Source: Pectobacterium fontis
Lineage (GTDB): Bacteria > Pseudomonadota > Gammaproteobacteria > Enterobacterales > Enterobacteriaceae
Direction: 5' to 3'
NCBI RefSeq assembly: GCF_000803215.1
Contig: NZ_JSXC01000037.1
Span: 16,964-80,963, forward strand
DNA: 64,000 nucleotides
Part shown: positions 34,259 to 44,162 of the stretch, one piece after another
Layout: each line of letters starts with the position of its first letter
Numbering within the stretch: position 1 is the stretch's first letter
Notes under the pieces: model-generated
Told to the model about the DNA's origin: nothing
The model's input: the letters and a program-made list of their open reading frames with translations, nothing else
Databases searched by the model: none
Made by a program: the position numbers and the translations under genes

Positions 34259-34481
34259 CAAAAGGCTCCCCGCCCGATTCCTGTTGGAGAATATCTCTTT
34301 TGGCTATCTCAAGATTTTTTATGGCGAAGGGGATTGCAGTTTCATCTGTACGACTGACTAGTTTTAACAGTACAAATATCATGGACTGAGTAAATATATC
34401 AGCAGCTTTAAGTTCATGGCTAATGTTAAGAACGCTTTCGCGTAATACTGCTATTTCTTTTTTGAGTTCATTTTCTGACAT
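34203..34481 (-). CDS. Hypothetical helical protein, minus-strand moron
   Basis: 92 residues from the ATG at 34481 (GGAA seven bases upstream), helical (KKEIAVLRESVLNISHELKA). Antisense to the tail operon, so expressed independently of late transcription, as expected for a lysogenic conversion gene. No family recognised. Confidence 0.5.
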   Translation of the reverse strand: MSENELKKEIAVLRESVLNISHELKAADIFTQSMIFVLLKLVSRTDETAIPFAIKNLEIAKRDILQQESGGEPFVREALDRIDDLMLSIQKR

Positions 34482-34645
34482 TTTAATTTCCATTCCAGAG
34501 GTAATCAGCCATCCCTCCGGGGTAAACGCCTGCGCTCGTGCCCAGGCGGGCTGATGGGTTCCCTATGGTGCTGTGCGTAATGTTTTTGGTTTTCACGTTA
34601 TCCCGATAAACACAGGCTGTATAGCCTGATATTTGATCAGCATTG

Positions 34646-34667
34646 ACCCGCCATAGCGCGGGTTTTT
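34646..34667 (+). terminator. Terminator before gene J
   Basis: ACCCGC / GCGGGT stem with six-base loop and five T, 17 bases before J. Confidence 0.75.
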
Positions 34668-34683
34668 CGTTTCTGAGGTATCT

Positions 34684-37600
34684 ATGCAATCAGTGATTGA
34701 GGGGCGCAAGGGCGGTAGCAGTAATGCCCAGGCACCCATTGAATCGCCCGACTCCATCCAGTCAACATCATATGCAAAAATCCTACTGGCGTTGGGTGAG
34801 GGGGAATTTAAAGGGGGACTGGATGGCACTCGCATTTTTCTAGATGGAACACCGATCGCTGACGCAAACGGCAACGCCAATTTTTCCGGCGTGACGTGGG
34901 AGTTTCGCCCAGGCACACCCGATCAGTCGTATATCCCCGGATTCCCCGGCGTTGAGAATGAAATCACTGTCAGCACAGAATTAACAAGTCAAACCACATG
35001 GGTGCGCTCACTGACGAACACCCAGCTTTCTGCTGTTCGTATGCGATTCTCTTGGTCAGCGTTGCAACAGCAGTACGAGAATGGCGACGTGGGCGGTTAC
35101 AGAGTTGAGTATGCGATCGATGTAGCGACGGACGGCGGCAGCTATCAGGAATTGCTGAAAACCTCTGTGGACGGAAAGACGACAACAAAATACGAGCGCA
35201 GCCATCGTATTGATCTGCCCAAAGCCAATACAGGTTGGCAGATTCGCGTGCGGCGCATCACGCCGAATTCAACGAGTAATCGCGTTGCCGATCGCATGGT
35301 CATTGAAGCGATTACAGAAGTGATCGACGCAAAACTTCGTTACCCCGAAACGGCCCTGCTTTTCGTACAGTTTGACGCGAAACAGTTCCAGAATATCCCC
35401 GCCGTTTCATGTGAGCCTGACGGACGCATTATGCGCATTCCGTCCAACTATGACCCTGCTTCACGCACGTATAGCGGGGCATGGGATGGTTCGTTTAAAT
35501 GGGCATGGACGAATAACCCGTCATGGATTTACTACGACATCCAGGTCAGTGAGCGCTTTGGGCTGGGTAATCGCATCAAGGCTGAAAATCTGGCACTTAC
35601 AAAATGGGATTTATACCGTATTGCGCAGTATTGCGATCAGTTAGTACCAGACGGTCGCGGCGGCAGTGGTACTGAGCCGCGTTTTCTGTGTGATGTTTAC
35701 ATTCAGTCTCAGGAAGATGCGTGGACGGTACTCAACGATCTGGCGGCGATTTTCCGGGGCGCGACGTTCTGGGCAAATAATCAGATGAACGTTATTGCTG
35801 ATATGCCTCGCGATATTGATTACATCGTGACACGAGCGAACGTCAAAGACGGAAAGTTTACGTACAGCAATGCGAGTGAGAAAACGCATTACAGCACAGC
35901 TATGGTGTCGTGGTCTGACCCTGCGAATAATTATCAGGATGCCATCGAGTCGGTTTCCGATAACAAACTGGTCATGCGCTACGGAATCAAACAGGCTGAC
36001 GTGACAGCGATTGGCTGCGTTCGTCAGACTGAGGCCATTAGGCGCGGAAAATGGATTCTGCACACGAACGATGCCGACCGCGCAATTTCGTACACCATGG
36101 GACTCGATGGCGACATTCCCGTTCCGGGTTCGATTGTTGGCGTTGCCGATGCGTTGTTAGCCGGTCGCCCACTGGGTGGTCGCATCAGTGCTGTTGATGG
36201 CCGAAACATCACACTCGATCGCGTGTCGTCTGCCGCTGTTGGCGAACGATTGATTATCAATCTGCCGAGCGGCAAGGCGCAGGGCCGCACGATTGAGGCC
36301 GTCAACGATAAAATCATTACGGTCACGACTGAGTATAGCGAAACACCGATCCCCGAATCAGTATGGGCTGTTGACGCCACCGATCTGGCGCTGCAACTGT
36401 ATCGTGTTATCGGCGTTGTGGAGGGGGATGATGGTGTGTCATTCGACATTACCGGCATTCAGTATGACCCAGATAAATGGGCAAAAATTGATACCGGCGC
36501 ACGTATCGAGTCCCGCCCGATCAGTGTTATCCCTCCATCCGTTCAGCCAGCCCCCGCAAACGTTGCAATTAGCAGCTATAACGCCGTCGATCAGGGAATA
36601 AACATTACAACCCTGCGCGTGACGTGGGACCGTGCGGAAAGCGCAATAACATATGAAGCGCAATGGCGCAGAGATAACGGGAACTGGATAAACGCCCCGC
36701 GAACATCAGCGTTAGGTTTTGAAGTGTCAGGCATTTATGCCGGACAGTATCAATCTCGTGTACGTGCGATCAACGCCTCTGAAATTTCGAGCATGTGGGC
36801 AAATGCGCAGGAAACGACGCTGAACGGAAAAGAGGGCAATCCGCCGGTGCTCGCATCATTCACTACTACGCCGCTTGTTTTCGGCATCCAGCTTGACTGG
36901 ACTTTCCCTGCTGACACAGCAGACACACTGAAAACGGAGATTCAATACTCAGCAACGAGTGACGGACAGAATGCGTTGTTGCTCGCTGATATCGCGTATC
37001 CGGCGCGCGCGTATCAGCAGATGGGGTTGAGTATCGGTCAGGAGTTTTTCTATCGCGCCCGTATCGTCGATAAATCCGGTAATCAGGGGCCGTGGACAGA
37101 CTGGATATATGGCGAATCAAGCACGGATATTAGCGATATCACTGACATTATCGTTAAAGAAGTAACGGATACTGACGCGTGGAAATCCCTTATTGATCCG
37201 CTGGAGCGCGATATAGCCAACGGTATGCGTGACAGCATTGAGCAGGCCAAGGCCATCATCCGTAATAGTCTTGCTAATGATTCTGAAACGCGTCGATGGA
37301 GAGCGCAAAACGGAGAGCGCACGGCAGAAATAACGGAGACTCGTGCTGTTATTGCAAACGAAGTCGAAGCCCGCACGATCGCGATGCTTGAGATGCAGTC
37401 AAGTATCGGCAGCACAAATAGCAATCTCAATACACTACAGCAGACAGTCACGACACTTGAGCAGACGACAGCTCAAAATATCACTGAACTGAACAGTAAG
37501 ATGATCAATGCGGAATCCGACATTTCTGCTAATTCGTCGGCGGTTCAAGGGTTGCAAACGTCAGTATTTAATATTGACGGACAGTTGAGTGCGCAAGCAA

Positions 37601-38112
37601 CACAGATTAGCCAAATGACAGTAACTGTTAATGGCGTGTCTGCTGAAATCAGTGATGTCAGCAGTCTCGTTAACGGCATGGATGCGAAGATGTCTGCGTA
37701 TCGATCAATTAAAGTTGCTGTTGATGCGAATGGACGTCAATACATTGCGGGAATAGGTTTAGATGTTTCCAATTCTCAGGATGGGATGCAAGCAAATATT
37801 ATTATGCTGGCTGACCGATTCACAATGATGACGACTGCGGGAGGGGTGCCGACACCGATATTTACTAATCAGGGTACGCAAGTAATTTTGCGCAGTGCTG
37901 TTATTGGAGATGCAAGTATTGATTTTGCAAAAATCACTGATAGCTTGCAATCATCTGATTACATCCCAGGTCAGCGCGGGTGGAAAATACCAAAGAGCGG
38001 GGCTTGGGAGTTTAATGGTGAAGTCTCTGGTAGTGGGAGGTTATTAATGTCGGGTACGTCAATAAAATTAATAGACAATAATAACATTGCAAGAATAGAG
38101 ATATCACTATAA
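34684..38112 (+). CDS. Tail tip host-specificity protein J
   Basis: 1142 residues. The N-terminus (GGSSNAQAPIESPDSIQSTSYAKILLALGEGE) and the hub domains are lambda J-like; fibronectin-type repeats lie at about 620-820, a coiled coil at about 900-1000, and the C-terminal receptor-binding part has GRQYIAGIGLDVSNSQDGMQAN. Determines adsorption. The stop overlaps the next ATG (TAATG). Confidence 0.93.
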   Translation: MQSVIEGRKGGSSNAQAPIESPDSIQSTSYAKILLALGEGEFKGGLDGTRIFLDGTPIADANGNANFSGVTWEFRPGTPDQSYIPGFPGVENEITVSTELTSQTTWVRSLTNTQLSAVRMRFSWSALQQQYENGDVGGYRVEYAIDVATDGGSYQELLKTSVDGKTTTKYERSHRIDLPKANTGWQIRVRRITPNSTSNRVADRMVIEAITEVIDAKLRYPETALLFVQFDAKQFQNIPAVSCEPDGRIMRIPSNYDPASRTYSGAWDGSFKWAWTNNPSWIYYDIQVSERFGLGNRIKAENLALTKWDLYRIAQYCDQLVPDGRGGSGTEPRFLCDVYIQSQEDAWTVLNDLAAIFRGATFWANNQMNVIADMPRDIDYIVTRANVKDGKFTYSNASEKTHYSTAMVSWSDPANNYQDAIESVSDNKLVMRYGIKQADVTAIGCVRQTEAIRRGKWILHTNDADRAISYTMGLDGDIPVPGSIVGVADALLAGRPLGGRISAVDGRNITLDRVSSAAVGERLIINLPSGKAQGRTIEAVNDKIITVTTEYSETPIPESVWAVDATDLALQLYRVIGVVEGDDGVSFDITGIQYDPDKWAKIDTGARIESRPISVIPPSVQPAPANVAISSYNAVDQGINITTLRVTWDRAESAITYEAQWRRDNGNWINAPRTSALGFEVSGIYAGQYQSRVRAINASEISSMWANAQETTLNGKEGNPPVLASFTTTPLVFGIQLDWTFPADTADTLKTEIQYSATSDGQNALLLADIAYPARAYQQMGLSIGQEFFYRARIVDKSGNQGPWTDWIYGESSTDISDITDIIVKEVTDTDAWKSLIDPLERDIANGMRDSIEQAKAIIRNSLANDSETRRWRAQNGERTAEITETRAVIANEVEARTIAMLEMQSSIGSTNSNLNTLQQTVTTLEQTTAQNITELNSKMINAESDISANSSAVQGLQTSVFNIDGQLSAQATQISQMTVTVNGVSAEISDVSSLVNGMDAKMSAYRSIKVAVDANGRQYIAGIGLDVSNSQDGMQANIIMLADRFTMMTTAGGVPTPIFTNQGTQVILRSAVIGDASIDFAKITDSLQSSDYIPGQRGWKIPKSGAWEFNGEVSGSGRLLMSGTSIKLIDNNNIARIEISL

Positions 38113-38390
38113 TGGCAATATTTATAATACGAGATGAGTTGGGTAATATTCAAATAGACCTAACGTCAAGCTTAACTAAAATATCAGGCTCGATAATTAC
38201 TACCCCAAATCAATCTGGTAGTATCGCGATACCCAACCCCAATAATGACAGAATCTGGTATCACTCTTCTTTTGCGCAAGCGTGGGACTTAAGCAGAAGG
38301 ATATTACCCCTTTTAGTATCAATAAACGGGAATGTAATATCGTGGAATTCACATGTATTAATAAATAACATAGTTTATGGCACTTATTAA
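38112..38390 (+). CDS. Small tail-associated protein downstream of J
   Basis: 92 residues, ATG overlapping the J stop. AT-rich (unlike J). Start MAIFIIRDELGNIQIDLTS resembles the start of the next gene's product, which suggests related folds. Probably an accessory tail-tip protein. Confidence 0.6.
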   Translation: MAIFIIRDELGNIQIDLTSSLTKISGSIITTPNQSGSIAIPNPNNDRIWYHSSFAQAWDLSRRILPLLVSINGNVISWNSHVLINNIVYGTY

Positions 38391-38391
38391 T

Positions 38392-39120
38392 ATGGCAAAA
38401 ATACAGATAATAAATGATGGCGGGTATACGCTAATTAATGACTCGTTCTTAAATATGTCAATGAAACTAAAAGGAAGCCTATTAATGACTTCCGGTGATG
38501 ATTATTATTATCAGGATGTTACTTATACAGCCAGGTCAGGTAGCTATCAGCCAATCATAGCTGTTAGATGCACAAGTCACAAGGCTACTGTTTATAGAAC
38601 CATAAAAAACGGTAATCAATATACATTCCGCATCCTTTTTGGTGATAATGACTCGGCATTGTTCCCGTCGATAGCAGTAGGGGATTATTATGTTTTTGAT
38701 ATAGATGCAGACGATTACTTGGGAACAGGTCACGTCATTTTGAGAAACCAATCAGGAAAGATTGTTTTTGATAGCGATTTAAAATACATGCGTGTTTTAT
38801 CAATACATTCATTTCCTGAATTTAGGTTAAATAACCAACCAAGAACGGAAATAAATAACGATCCAAATAAAAAGCTGGCGTCCGTTTGTCTAAATTACGG
38901 ATATTATTATCAATATTCCTCTTATTACGAAGACATAACGAATCAATACGAAATAGATATATTTTATATGTATGACGCGATAATATTTAAAAGTGAAAGC
39001 TTTGTTAATCAAGCTTATACTTTTTCCGCATATTCGTATGTACAGGTATCGAGCGGTGGTGCTGGCTCTAGCATATCAATACCAGGAACGTACATGATTA
39101 TTGATGTAACAAACTATTGA
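38392..39120 (+). CDS. Tail-tip accessory protein (DUF6453-like)
   Basis: 242 residues from ATG at 38392 (an ATG five codons upstream overlaps the previous gene). Start AKIQIINDGGYTLINDSF and beta-rich, Tyr- and Ser-rich composition. Clearly more AT-rich than the phage backbone. Proteins of this position in HK97-like phages are grouped as DUF6453; the match is by start and place only. Possible receptor-related function. Confidence 0.6.
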   Translation: MAKIQIINDGGYTLINDSFLNMSMKLKGSLLMTSGDDYYYQDVTYTARSGSYQPIIAVRCTSHKATVYRTIKNGNQYTFRILFGDNDSALFPSIAVGDYYVFDIDADDYLGTGHVILRNQSGKIVFDSDLKYMRVLSIHSFPEFRLNNQPRTEINNDPNKKLASVCLNYGYYYQYSSYYEDITNQYEIDIFYMYDAIIFKSESFVNQAYTFSAYSYVQVSSGGAGSSISIPGTYMIIDVTNY

Positions 39121-39128
39121 GGTAGAAT

Positions 39129-41039
39129 ATGTCTTGGTATAAAACAGGCACTATTACCGCTACAAATAACAGCAAAATTATTACAGGTGCGGGAACGCAA
39201 TTTACAAACCCATTAAACGGTGTGAGTGCCGGAAGAATGCTACTGTTGCCAGGCGCAGGAGCCGTGCAGATTTATGAGATTGAATCTGTGCAATCTGATA
39301 CGCAATTAACACTTGTCTCGGCATTTTCTGGCGCGACGGGCAGTGGTAAATTATACGCAATTCCCACGTCGACACCCGTTTCTATTGAACAATTCGCGCA
39401 TGAGTTCGCGTCAACGCTTGCATATTATCAACAGCAGTTGCAGGGATGGCAGTCAATACTGACGGGAACGGGAGATATTACACTGACGACGCCTGACGGC
39501 CAGTCTGTAACTGTCCGTAGTCAAGCTGAGTGGGATCGATTGCTTAATGAGAAAGCAGATTTAACGCAGACATATAAAAAACGCGGTGGGCTAGGAACAT
39601 TAGATCTAAATACTATTACGGGCGAACAGGATGGTATCTGGTTTCAAAATCAGAACGGAAATGCAACAGCAGAACGGAATTATCCCGTAGCAGTTTCAGG
39701 AGCGTTGCTTGTTTTGCAAAATACAGCTAGCGGCCTTAGCGCATGCACCCAATTGTATTTTCCTTTTAATTCTTCAAGGATTTATGTCAGGTATTTCTTG
39801 GCGAGTGGTTCAACGTGGGACAGTTGGAGGGAGATTTGGAATAGTGCTACGTTAATAAAGCAATCCAATCCTTTCGCAAATAGCGGGGATGTTCTGGTGG
39901 CAGGCTTGGCAGGTGGGATAGGGAAAGACAATTCGACACCAATGCCGAGCGCTACGCCGGCATCTGACTTTCGTATCAACGGGGCGTGGTACGTGCAAGC
40001 CGCCCAGCAAAGCGACGTGCCCGCGAACGGGCACGTATTTAACATATTTAGTAACCCGTCTAGAAACTACGGAGTGCAACTGTTTTCTGATTACAGGAAT
40101 GGGTCCCCTGACATTCGATACAGAACTATTGATAATAATTCCGTGGGAGGTTGGCATCCTCTTGTAACTTCCGACACAACCCAAACTTTAACCGCTGAAA
40201 AAATTTTTAACGCGGGCATGCAGGACTTTAGATCTAATTACGGACGCCTAACTGGTCCTGTGCCAGTTTTGCTATCCTCTGCCGCTCAATTAAGCAATAT
40301 GCGAATTGGTGATGTACTGTTTGTAAACTGCACGGGGTCGGCGGCGGCATTAGTGCCTCAAGCCACTGGATTTTTTCATATTTATTGCGTTGCAAAGTCT
40401 GACATATCAACAGCAGCCGGGACTTATGAAGCCTTTCAGTTGGGAACTGCATTTAATAAATATACAGCAAGCTTAGGAAGTGGGGGAACAATAACGTGGA
40501 GAAGGGCTTTAATTTTAGGGTATAACGCAATTGCAGACGCCAACGGCTTTTATAAAACGGCGTCACCAGTAATTAGTATTTATGCAGACGGTTCATTCAC
40601 AACTACAGATGAAGCTTCTGGCATTAATGTTGAAAGACTGAGTGAAGGTGTCTACAAAATCACGGGATGTCACGGTATGCACTCAGATGCAGCGTGGGGC
40701 GGCATTGACGGCGGCGTGAGTAATCCGAAATGCCGAAATGATAAACCGCTGCTGTGGAATGATTACGAAGTGGATGAAGACGGTTCAATCACTGTCTACA
40801 CATTTCATCGCGTTCATCCCGACGCCATGTCGTTTGCTCAAAATCGTCTGACTCTCGACAAAGAACCGTTCAACGAGAAAAAAGGCCACAAACTGGAAGA
40901 TACGTGGCCGGATCAGTCGCCGATCGACGTGCCGCGTGGGCTATTCATTCAAGTACGCGTGAACATGCCAGATCTGGAGCCAATAAAGCCCGCGATCATG
41001 AGCAGCAACGTTTACTGCAACACAACCCCTTCTGCGTGA
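39129..41039 (+). CDS. Tail fibre / side tail protein
   Basis: 636 residues. N-terminal tail-attachment region (MSWYKTGTITATNNSKIITG, a common prophage fibre start), repeats typical of trimeric fibres in the middle (pyocin-knob-like GTLDLNTITGEQDG, DSWREIW), and a C-terminal domain (ITGCHGMHSDAAWGGIDGG, PIDVPRGLFIQVRVNMP). Binds the cell surface. Last structural gene of the prophage. Confidence 0.85.
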   Translation: MSWYKTGTITATNNSKIITGAGTQFTNPLNGVSAGRMLLLPGAGAVQIYEIESVQSDTQLTLVSAFSGATGSGKLYAIPTSTPVSIEQFAHEFASTLAYYQQQLQGWQSILTGTGDITLTTPDGQSVTVRSQAEWDRLLNEKADLTQTYKKRGGLGTLDLNTITGEQDGIWFQNQNGNATAERNYPVAVSGALLVLQNTASGLSACTQLYFPFNSSRIYVRYFLASGSTWDSWREIWNSATLIKQSNPFANSGDVLVAGLAGGIGKDNSTPMPSATPASDFRINGAWYVQAAQQSDVPANGHVFNIFSNPSRNYGVQLFSDYRNGSPDIRYRTIDNNSVGGWHPLVTSDTTQTLTAEKIFNAGMQDFRSNYGRLTGPVPVLLSSAAQLSNMRIGDVLFVNCTGSAAALVPQATGFFHIYCVAKSDISTAAGTYEAFQLGTAFNKYTASLGSGGTITWRRALILGYNAIADANGFYKTASPVISIYADGSFTTTDEASGINVERLSEGVYKITGCHGMHSDAAWGGIDGGVSNPKCRNDKPLLWNDYEVDEDGSITVYTFHRVHPDAMSFAQNRLTLDKEPFNEKKGHKLEDTWPDQSPIDVPRGLFIQVRVNMPDLEPIKPAIMSSNVYCNTTPSA

Positions 41040-41261
41040 TCACGCAAAAAACGACAATTTACGAGCAATAATATCCAACGCATCTTCAAGCGTCGGAACG
41101 GGATCAATATGAATCGCTGGCGCGTGAGTTTCGCCGACGCGTACAGCGACATAAAATCCCGAATCTTCTATCACTGCATATGAATTGACAGGGCAATCAG
41201 TCAGCATGTCGTTATCGTCAAGTACGCAGATTATCGTTCCGTGATAATCGATTTTTTTCAC
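41040..41261 (-). CDS. Hypothetical protein at the prophage right end
   Basis: 73 residues, convergent with the fibre gene, GTG start with GGAA upstream. Beta-rich, acidic. No family recognised. Likely the last phage gene before the host DNA; antisense placement suggests lysogenic expression or none. Confidence 0.45.
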   Translation of the reverse strand: MKKIDYHGTIICVLDDNDMLTDCPVNSYAVIEDSGFYVAVRVGETHAPAIHIDPVPTLEDALDIIARKLSFFA

Positions 41262-41544
41262 TTAATTCCAACTCCATTTCATTAAAATTTATTGTTGGGA
41301 CGCCAATAGGACACCGTTTGTTTTTAACTGTATGTTTTATTTGTTATATGTCTACTATCGAGCATCGGCGCGATGGAGAAGCGGTTAAGGCAAGATGCCC
41401 GGGAATCGGTTGAGGCCGTATTGTTTTTACCTGATTTTTCGTCGGTCATATTGTCGTGAGTGTCTGGCAATGTTGTCTGATGTGATCGTTGTCAGCATCC
41501 CTGTGACCTTGCTTATATCGGATTCTAACAGGGGCCATGTTTGA
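41262..41544. other. Gap at the prophage-host junction
   Basis: Non-coding 283 bases with no clear tRNA or att core visible. The prophage boundary must be here or in the neighbouring few hundred bases, but the left boundary needed for comparison is outside the window. Confidence 0.5.
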
Positions 41545-42171
41545 TTAACGCGTTGAAACCGCGAGCGTAGTACCTGCCAAAATGAAGATCCCACCCGTTG
41601 AGCGGTTAAACAGCTTGATGCGGCGTGGGTTGGAAAAAAGCCCCGATAAACGACGGCCGGTGCAGGCATAAAGAAACATGATGCTGAAATCGAAGAAAGC
41701 CCAGGTCACCGCGAGGATGACCAACTGTAAAGCGTGTGGGGCGCTGGTATCGATAAAATTTGGAAAGAGGGCAGCAAAAAACAGCAGATCTTTTGGGTTA
41801 CTGATCCCGACCAGAAAGCCTTTGCGGAATAGTGGAAACCAGCCTGGGGCCGAGGCTTCCTGCGAGTCCTGCTCTGTTGTGCTCATATCCTTGGAACGCC
41901 ATGACGCGATGCCTAACCAAACGAGATAAACCGCACCAATAATTTTTAATACGATAAATGCAGTGGTTGACGCAGCGAGGATGGCACCTAACCCCAATGC
42001 AGAACAGGACATCAATATCATTGCTGCGCTGACTCCGCCAAGTACGGTTGCTGTTGCGCGTGAAGCGCCGTAGCGTAAACCGTGCGACATGCTGATTAAG
42101 GCAGATGGGCCTGGAATAGCGATCAGGGCGATGATGATGCCTGTATAAGCCAGCCAGAGATGAAGGCTCAT
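41545..42171 (-). CDS. LysE/RhtB family exporter
   Basis: 208 residues, six membrane segments, N-terminal motif IALIAIPGPSALISMSHGLRYG characteristic of the LysE/Rht family of amino acid and small-molecule exporters. Strong AGGAGA ribosome site. First host gene right of the prophage; 310 bases separate it from the divergent monooxygenase gene. Substrate not predictable. Confidence 0.9.
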   Translation of the reverse strand: MSLHLWLAYTGIIIALIAIPGPSALISMSHGLRYGASRATATVLGGVSAAMILMSCSALGLGAILAASTTAFIVLKIIGAVYLVWLGIASWRSKDMSTTEQDSQEASAPGWFPLFRKGFLVGISNPKDLLFFAALFPNFIDTSAPHALQLVILAVTWAFFDFSIMFLYACTGRRLSGLFSNPRRIKLFNRSTGGIFILAGTTLAVSTR

Positions 42172-42481
42172 GGTTTCTCCTGCGTGTAGTTCACGGTGAA
42201 AGCGTTATTGAGAACGATGATGTGAGCGAAATATATTCACATACAGATCGCTGTTTTTTCAACGCGTGATAATAGCAGAAAAAAGGTTGATGATACCCCC
42301 CTCCAGAGCGGAGAAGCTTATCCACGGTTACGGTAGTGCGCACAAAATGATAAGGGCGTCACTATGCCCCGCATAGCAAAAGTCTGCATTAGGCTAGCAA
42401 TATTAAATCGTAGTTCCCCTGGCACCGAAGTGCTATCACTCAGCAAATGACTGAATGCATTGACGCAAAAGGATAACTACG
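42172..42481. promoter_or_regulatory. Divergent promoter region, LysE gene / monooxygenase gene
   Basis: 310 non-coding bases between divergent genes, presumably holding both promoters. An AT-rich stretch with GCTAGCAATATTAAAT near 42392-42410 is promoter-like for the rightward gene. No specific regulator site recognised. Confidence 0.4.
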
Positions 42482-43957
42482 ATGTCACTTTCTTCGATAT
42501 CCCCTATTACATCATCCGTAGCCGCAGAACAGGGACTCGCCGTGCTGGAAGCCCGAATCAAACAAGATCTGGACTGGCTGGCCTTGCCCGTAAAACGGTG
42601 GCTTCCACAACAATCTGACGCGCAGGTACAGAACGTAGTCATCATCGGCGCTGGCGTGGCGGGTCTGGCGGCAGCGTTCGCACTGCGCCTGCAAGGGATT
42701 GACGCGGTGTTGTATGACAAAGCGCCCAAAGATTATGAAGGGCCTTGGGCGACCACCGCGCGCATGGAAACGCTACGTTCCCCAAAACACCTGACTGGTC
42801 CGGCGCTGGATATTCCCTCTCTGACTTTTCGCGCGTGGTATGAAGCGCAGTTTGGTCTTGAGTCCTGGGAGGCGTTAGACAAAATCCCCCGTCTGCAATG
42901 GGCAGACTATCTTCGCTGGTATCGCCAGGTGTTGGCGCTGGATGTGCGTAACGATCACACCTTGACAGACATTAATGCGCAGGATCCTCAACGTGTCGAA
43001 CTGACCTTTTCACACCACGGCGAAAACCAACGGGTGAGCGCACGCAAAGTGATCCTCGCCATCGGGATGGATGCCTTTGGTGGGCCTGCGATCCCGAATT
43101 TTGTGGCCGATGTGCCGAAGCAATATTGGGCACATTCGGAAGAGGCGATCGATTTTGCCGCTCTGGCCGGACGCCGGGTAGCGGTGGTTGGTGGCAGCGC
43201 CACGGCGATGGACGTGTCGGCAACGGCGTTGGAAGCCGGAGCTGCAGGGGTTGAACTGCTGATCCGTCGCCCGGATTTCCCCCGGGTGAACTTGTCGAAA
43301 GGGGCGAGTAACCCTGGGTTTGAATCCGGCTACTTTACCCTGCCGGATGAGTGGAAATGGCGGCTGGCTCAGCATATCGCCACGGTCCAGACGCCGCCAC
43401 CGCACGGCAGCACGCTGCGTGTGTCGCGCCATCCGAATGCCTGGTTCAATTTTAACGCTCCGGTTGAGCGTGTCGAAACCCGAGGAGAGAGCCTTGTCAT
43501 CCATACGCCACAGGGCGAAGTGCCGGTGGATTTCCTGATCCTTGCCACCGGTTATGCTCTGGACTGGGAGGCTCGCCCGGAATTTCATGCGCTGGTGGGA
43601 CAGGTTAAAACCTGGGGCGATGCCTGGCAGCCTCCTGCTGATAAGCAAAACGCGCAACTGGCGAGCTATCCCTATCTGGGGGGCGATTTCGCGTTTCAGG
43701 CAAAACATCGTGATACTCCAGCCTCACTGGCGCGGCTGCACTGCTTCAGCTATCCGGCGCTGCTCAGCAATGGCCACGTCGTCGGCCTTATTCCCGGCAT
43801 CAGTCAAGGGGCTCGCACGCTGGCACAAAACATTGCCGGGCAGCTTTACCATGAGGATCGCGAACACCACTATCAGGCCATCATCCATTTCGATGATCCC
43901 GAACTGTTGGGTGATGAATGGCAGCCTGCCTTGCCCTATGCCTGGCGCGAACGCTAA
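42482..43957 (+). CDS. FAD/NAD(P)-dependent monooxygenase-like protein
   Basis: 491 residues. FAD-binding GxGxxG motif VVIIGAGVAGLAAA (about 52-65), a second Rossmann motif VAVVGGSATAMD (about 237), and ATGYALDWE near 360. Resembles flavin-containing monooxygenases (FMO-like) but longer in the N-terminus. It lies upstream of a polar amino acid transporter, so it may oxidise an imported compound. AGGA before the ATG. Confidence 0.8.
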   Translation: MSLSSISPITSSVAAEQGLAVLEARIKQDLDWLALPVKRWLPQQSDAQVQNVVIIGAGVAGLAAAFALRLQGIDAVLYDKAPKDYEGPWATTARMETLRSPKHLTGPALDIPSLTFRAWYEAQFGLESWEALDKIPRLQWADYLRWYRQVLALDVRNDHTLTDINAQDPQRVELTFSHHGENQRVSARKVILAIGMDAFGGPAIPNFVADVPKQYWAHSEEAIDFAALAGRRVAVVGGSATAMDVSATALEAGAAGVELLIRRPDFPRVNLSKGASNPGFESGYFTLPDEWKWRLAQHIATVQTPPPHGSTLRVSRHPNAWFNFNAPVERVETRGESLVIHTPQGEVPVDFLILATGYALDWEARPEFHALVGQVKTWGDAWQPPADKQNAQLASYPYLGGDFAFQAKHRDTPASLARLHCFSYPALLSNGHVVGLIPGISQGARTLAQNIAGQLYHEDREHHYQAIIHFDDPELLGDEWQPALPYAWRER

Positions 43958-44162
43958 GGCGCTTTTTTATCTCCCATAACATGCAGTAACTATAGTTTGT
44001 ATGCATCCATTCCTGAAAAAAAACTGTTTCGGAAATCTGTTTTTTAACTTTGGATATGTTTTTTTCTTGTTTGTTTTTATAGACCTCGCAGCAATATAGT
44101 TTTTGTAAAGAAAGAGATGCCGCTGTTGTGCATTTATCAGGGATCGCCGCTGCGAAAATAGA

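Larger units (their letters stand above)
1..41300. mobile_element. Lambda-like siphovirus prophage (left end outside window)
   Basis: Gene order is that of a lambdoid phage: leftward early genes, immunity region with two operator clusters, replication genes, Q, lysis, terminase, HK97-type head, lambda-type tail and fibre. The right border is placed between the last phage-like gene (ends 41261) and the host LysE gene (ends 41545); no core repeat can be tested because the left end is missing. Structural and regulatory genes look intact apart from what lies outside the window. The resident integrase would be expected left of position 1; the recombinase at 13.5-14.4 kb sits in an unusual place. 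Confidence 0.93.

Noticed and set aside
41340..41440. Possible tRNA at the prophage right end (AGAAGCGGTTAAGGCAAG looks like a D-arm region)
   Set aside because: No acceptor stem or T-arm (GGTTCGAATCC) in register; not a tRNA.
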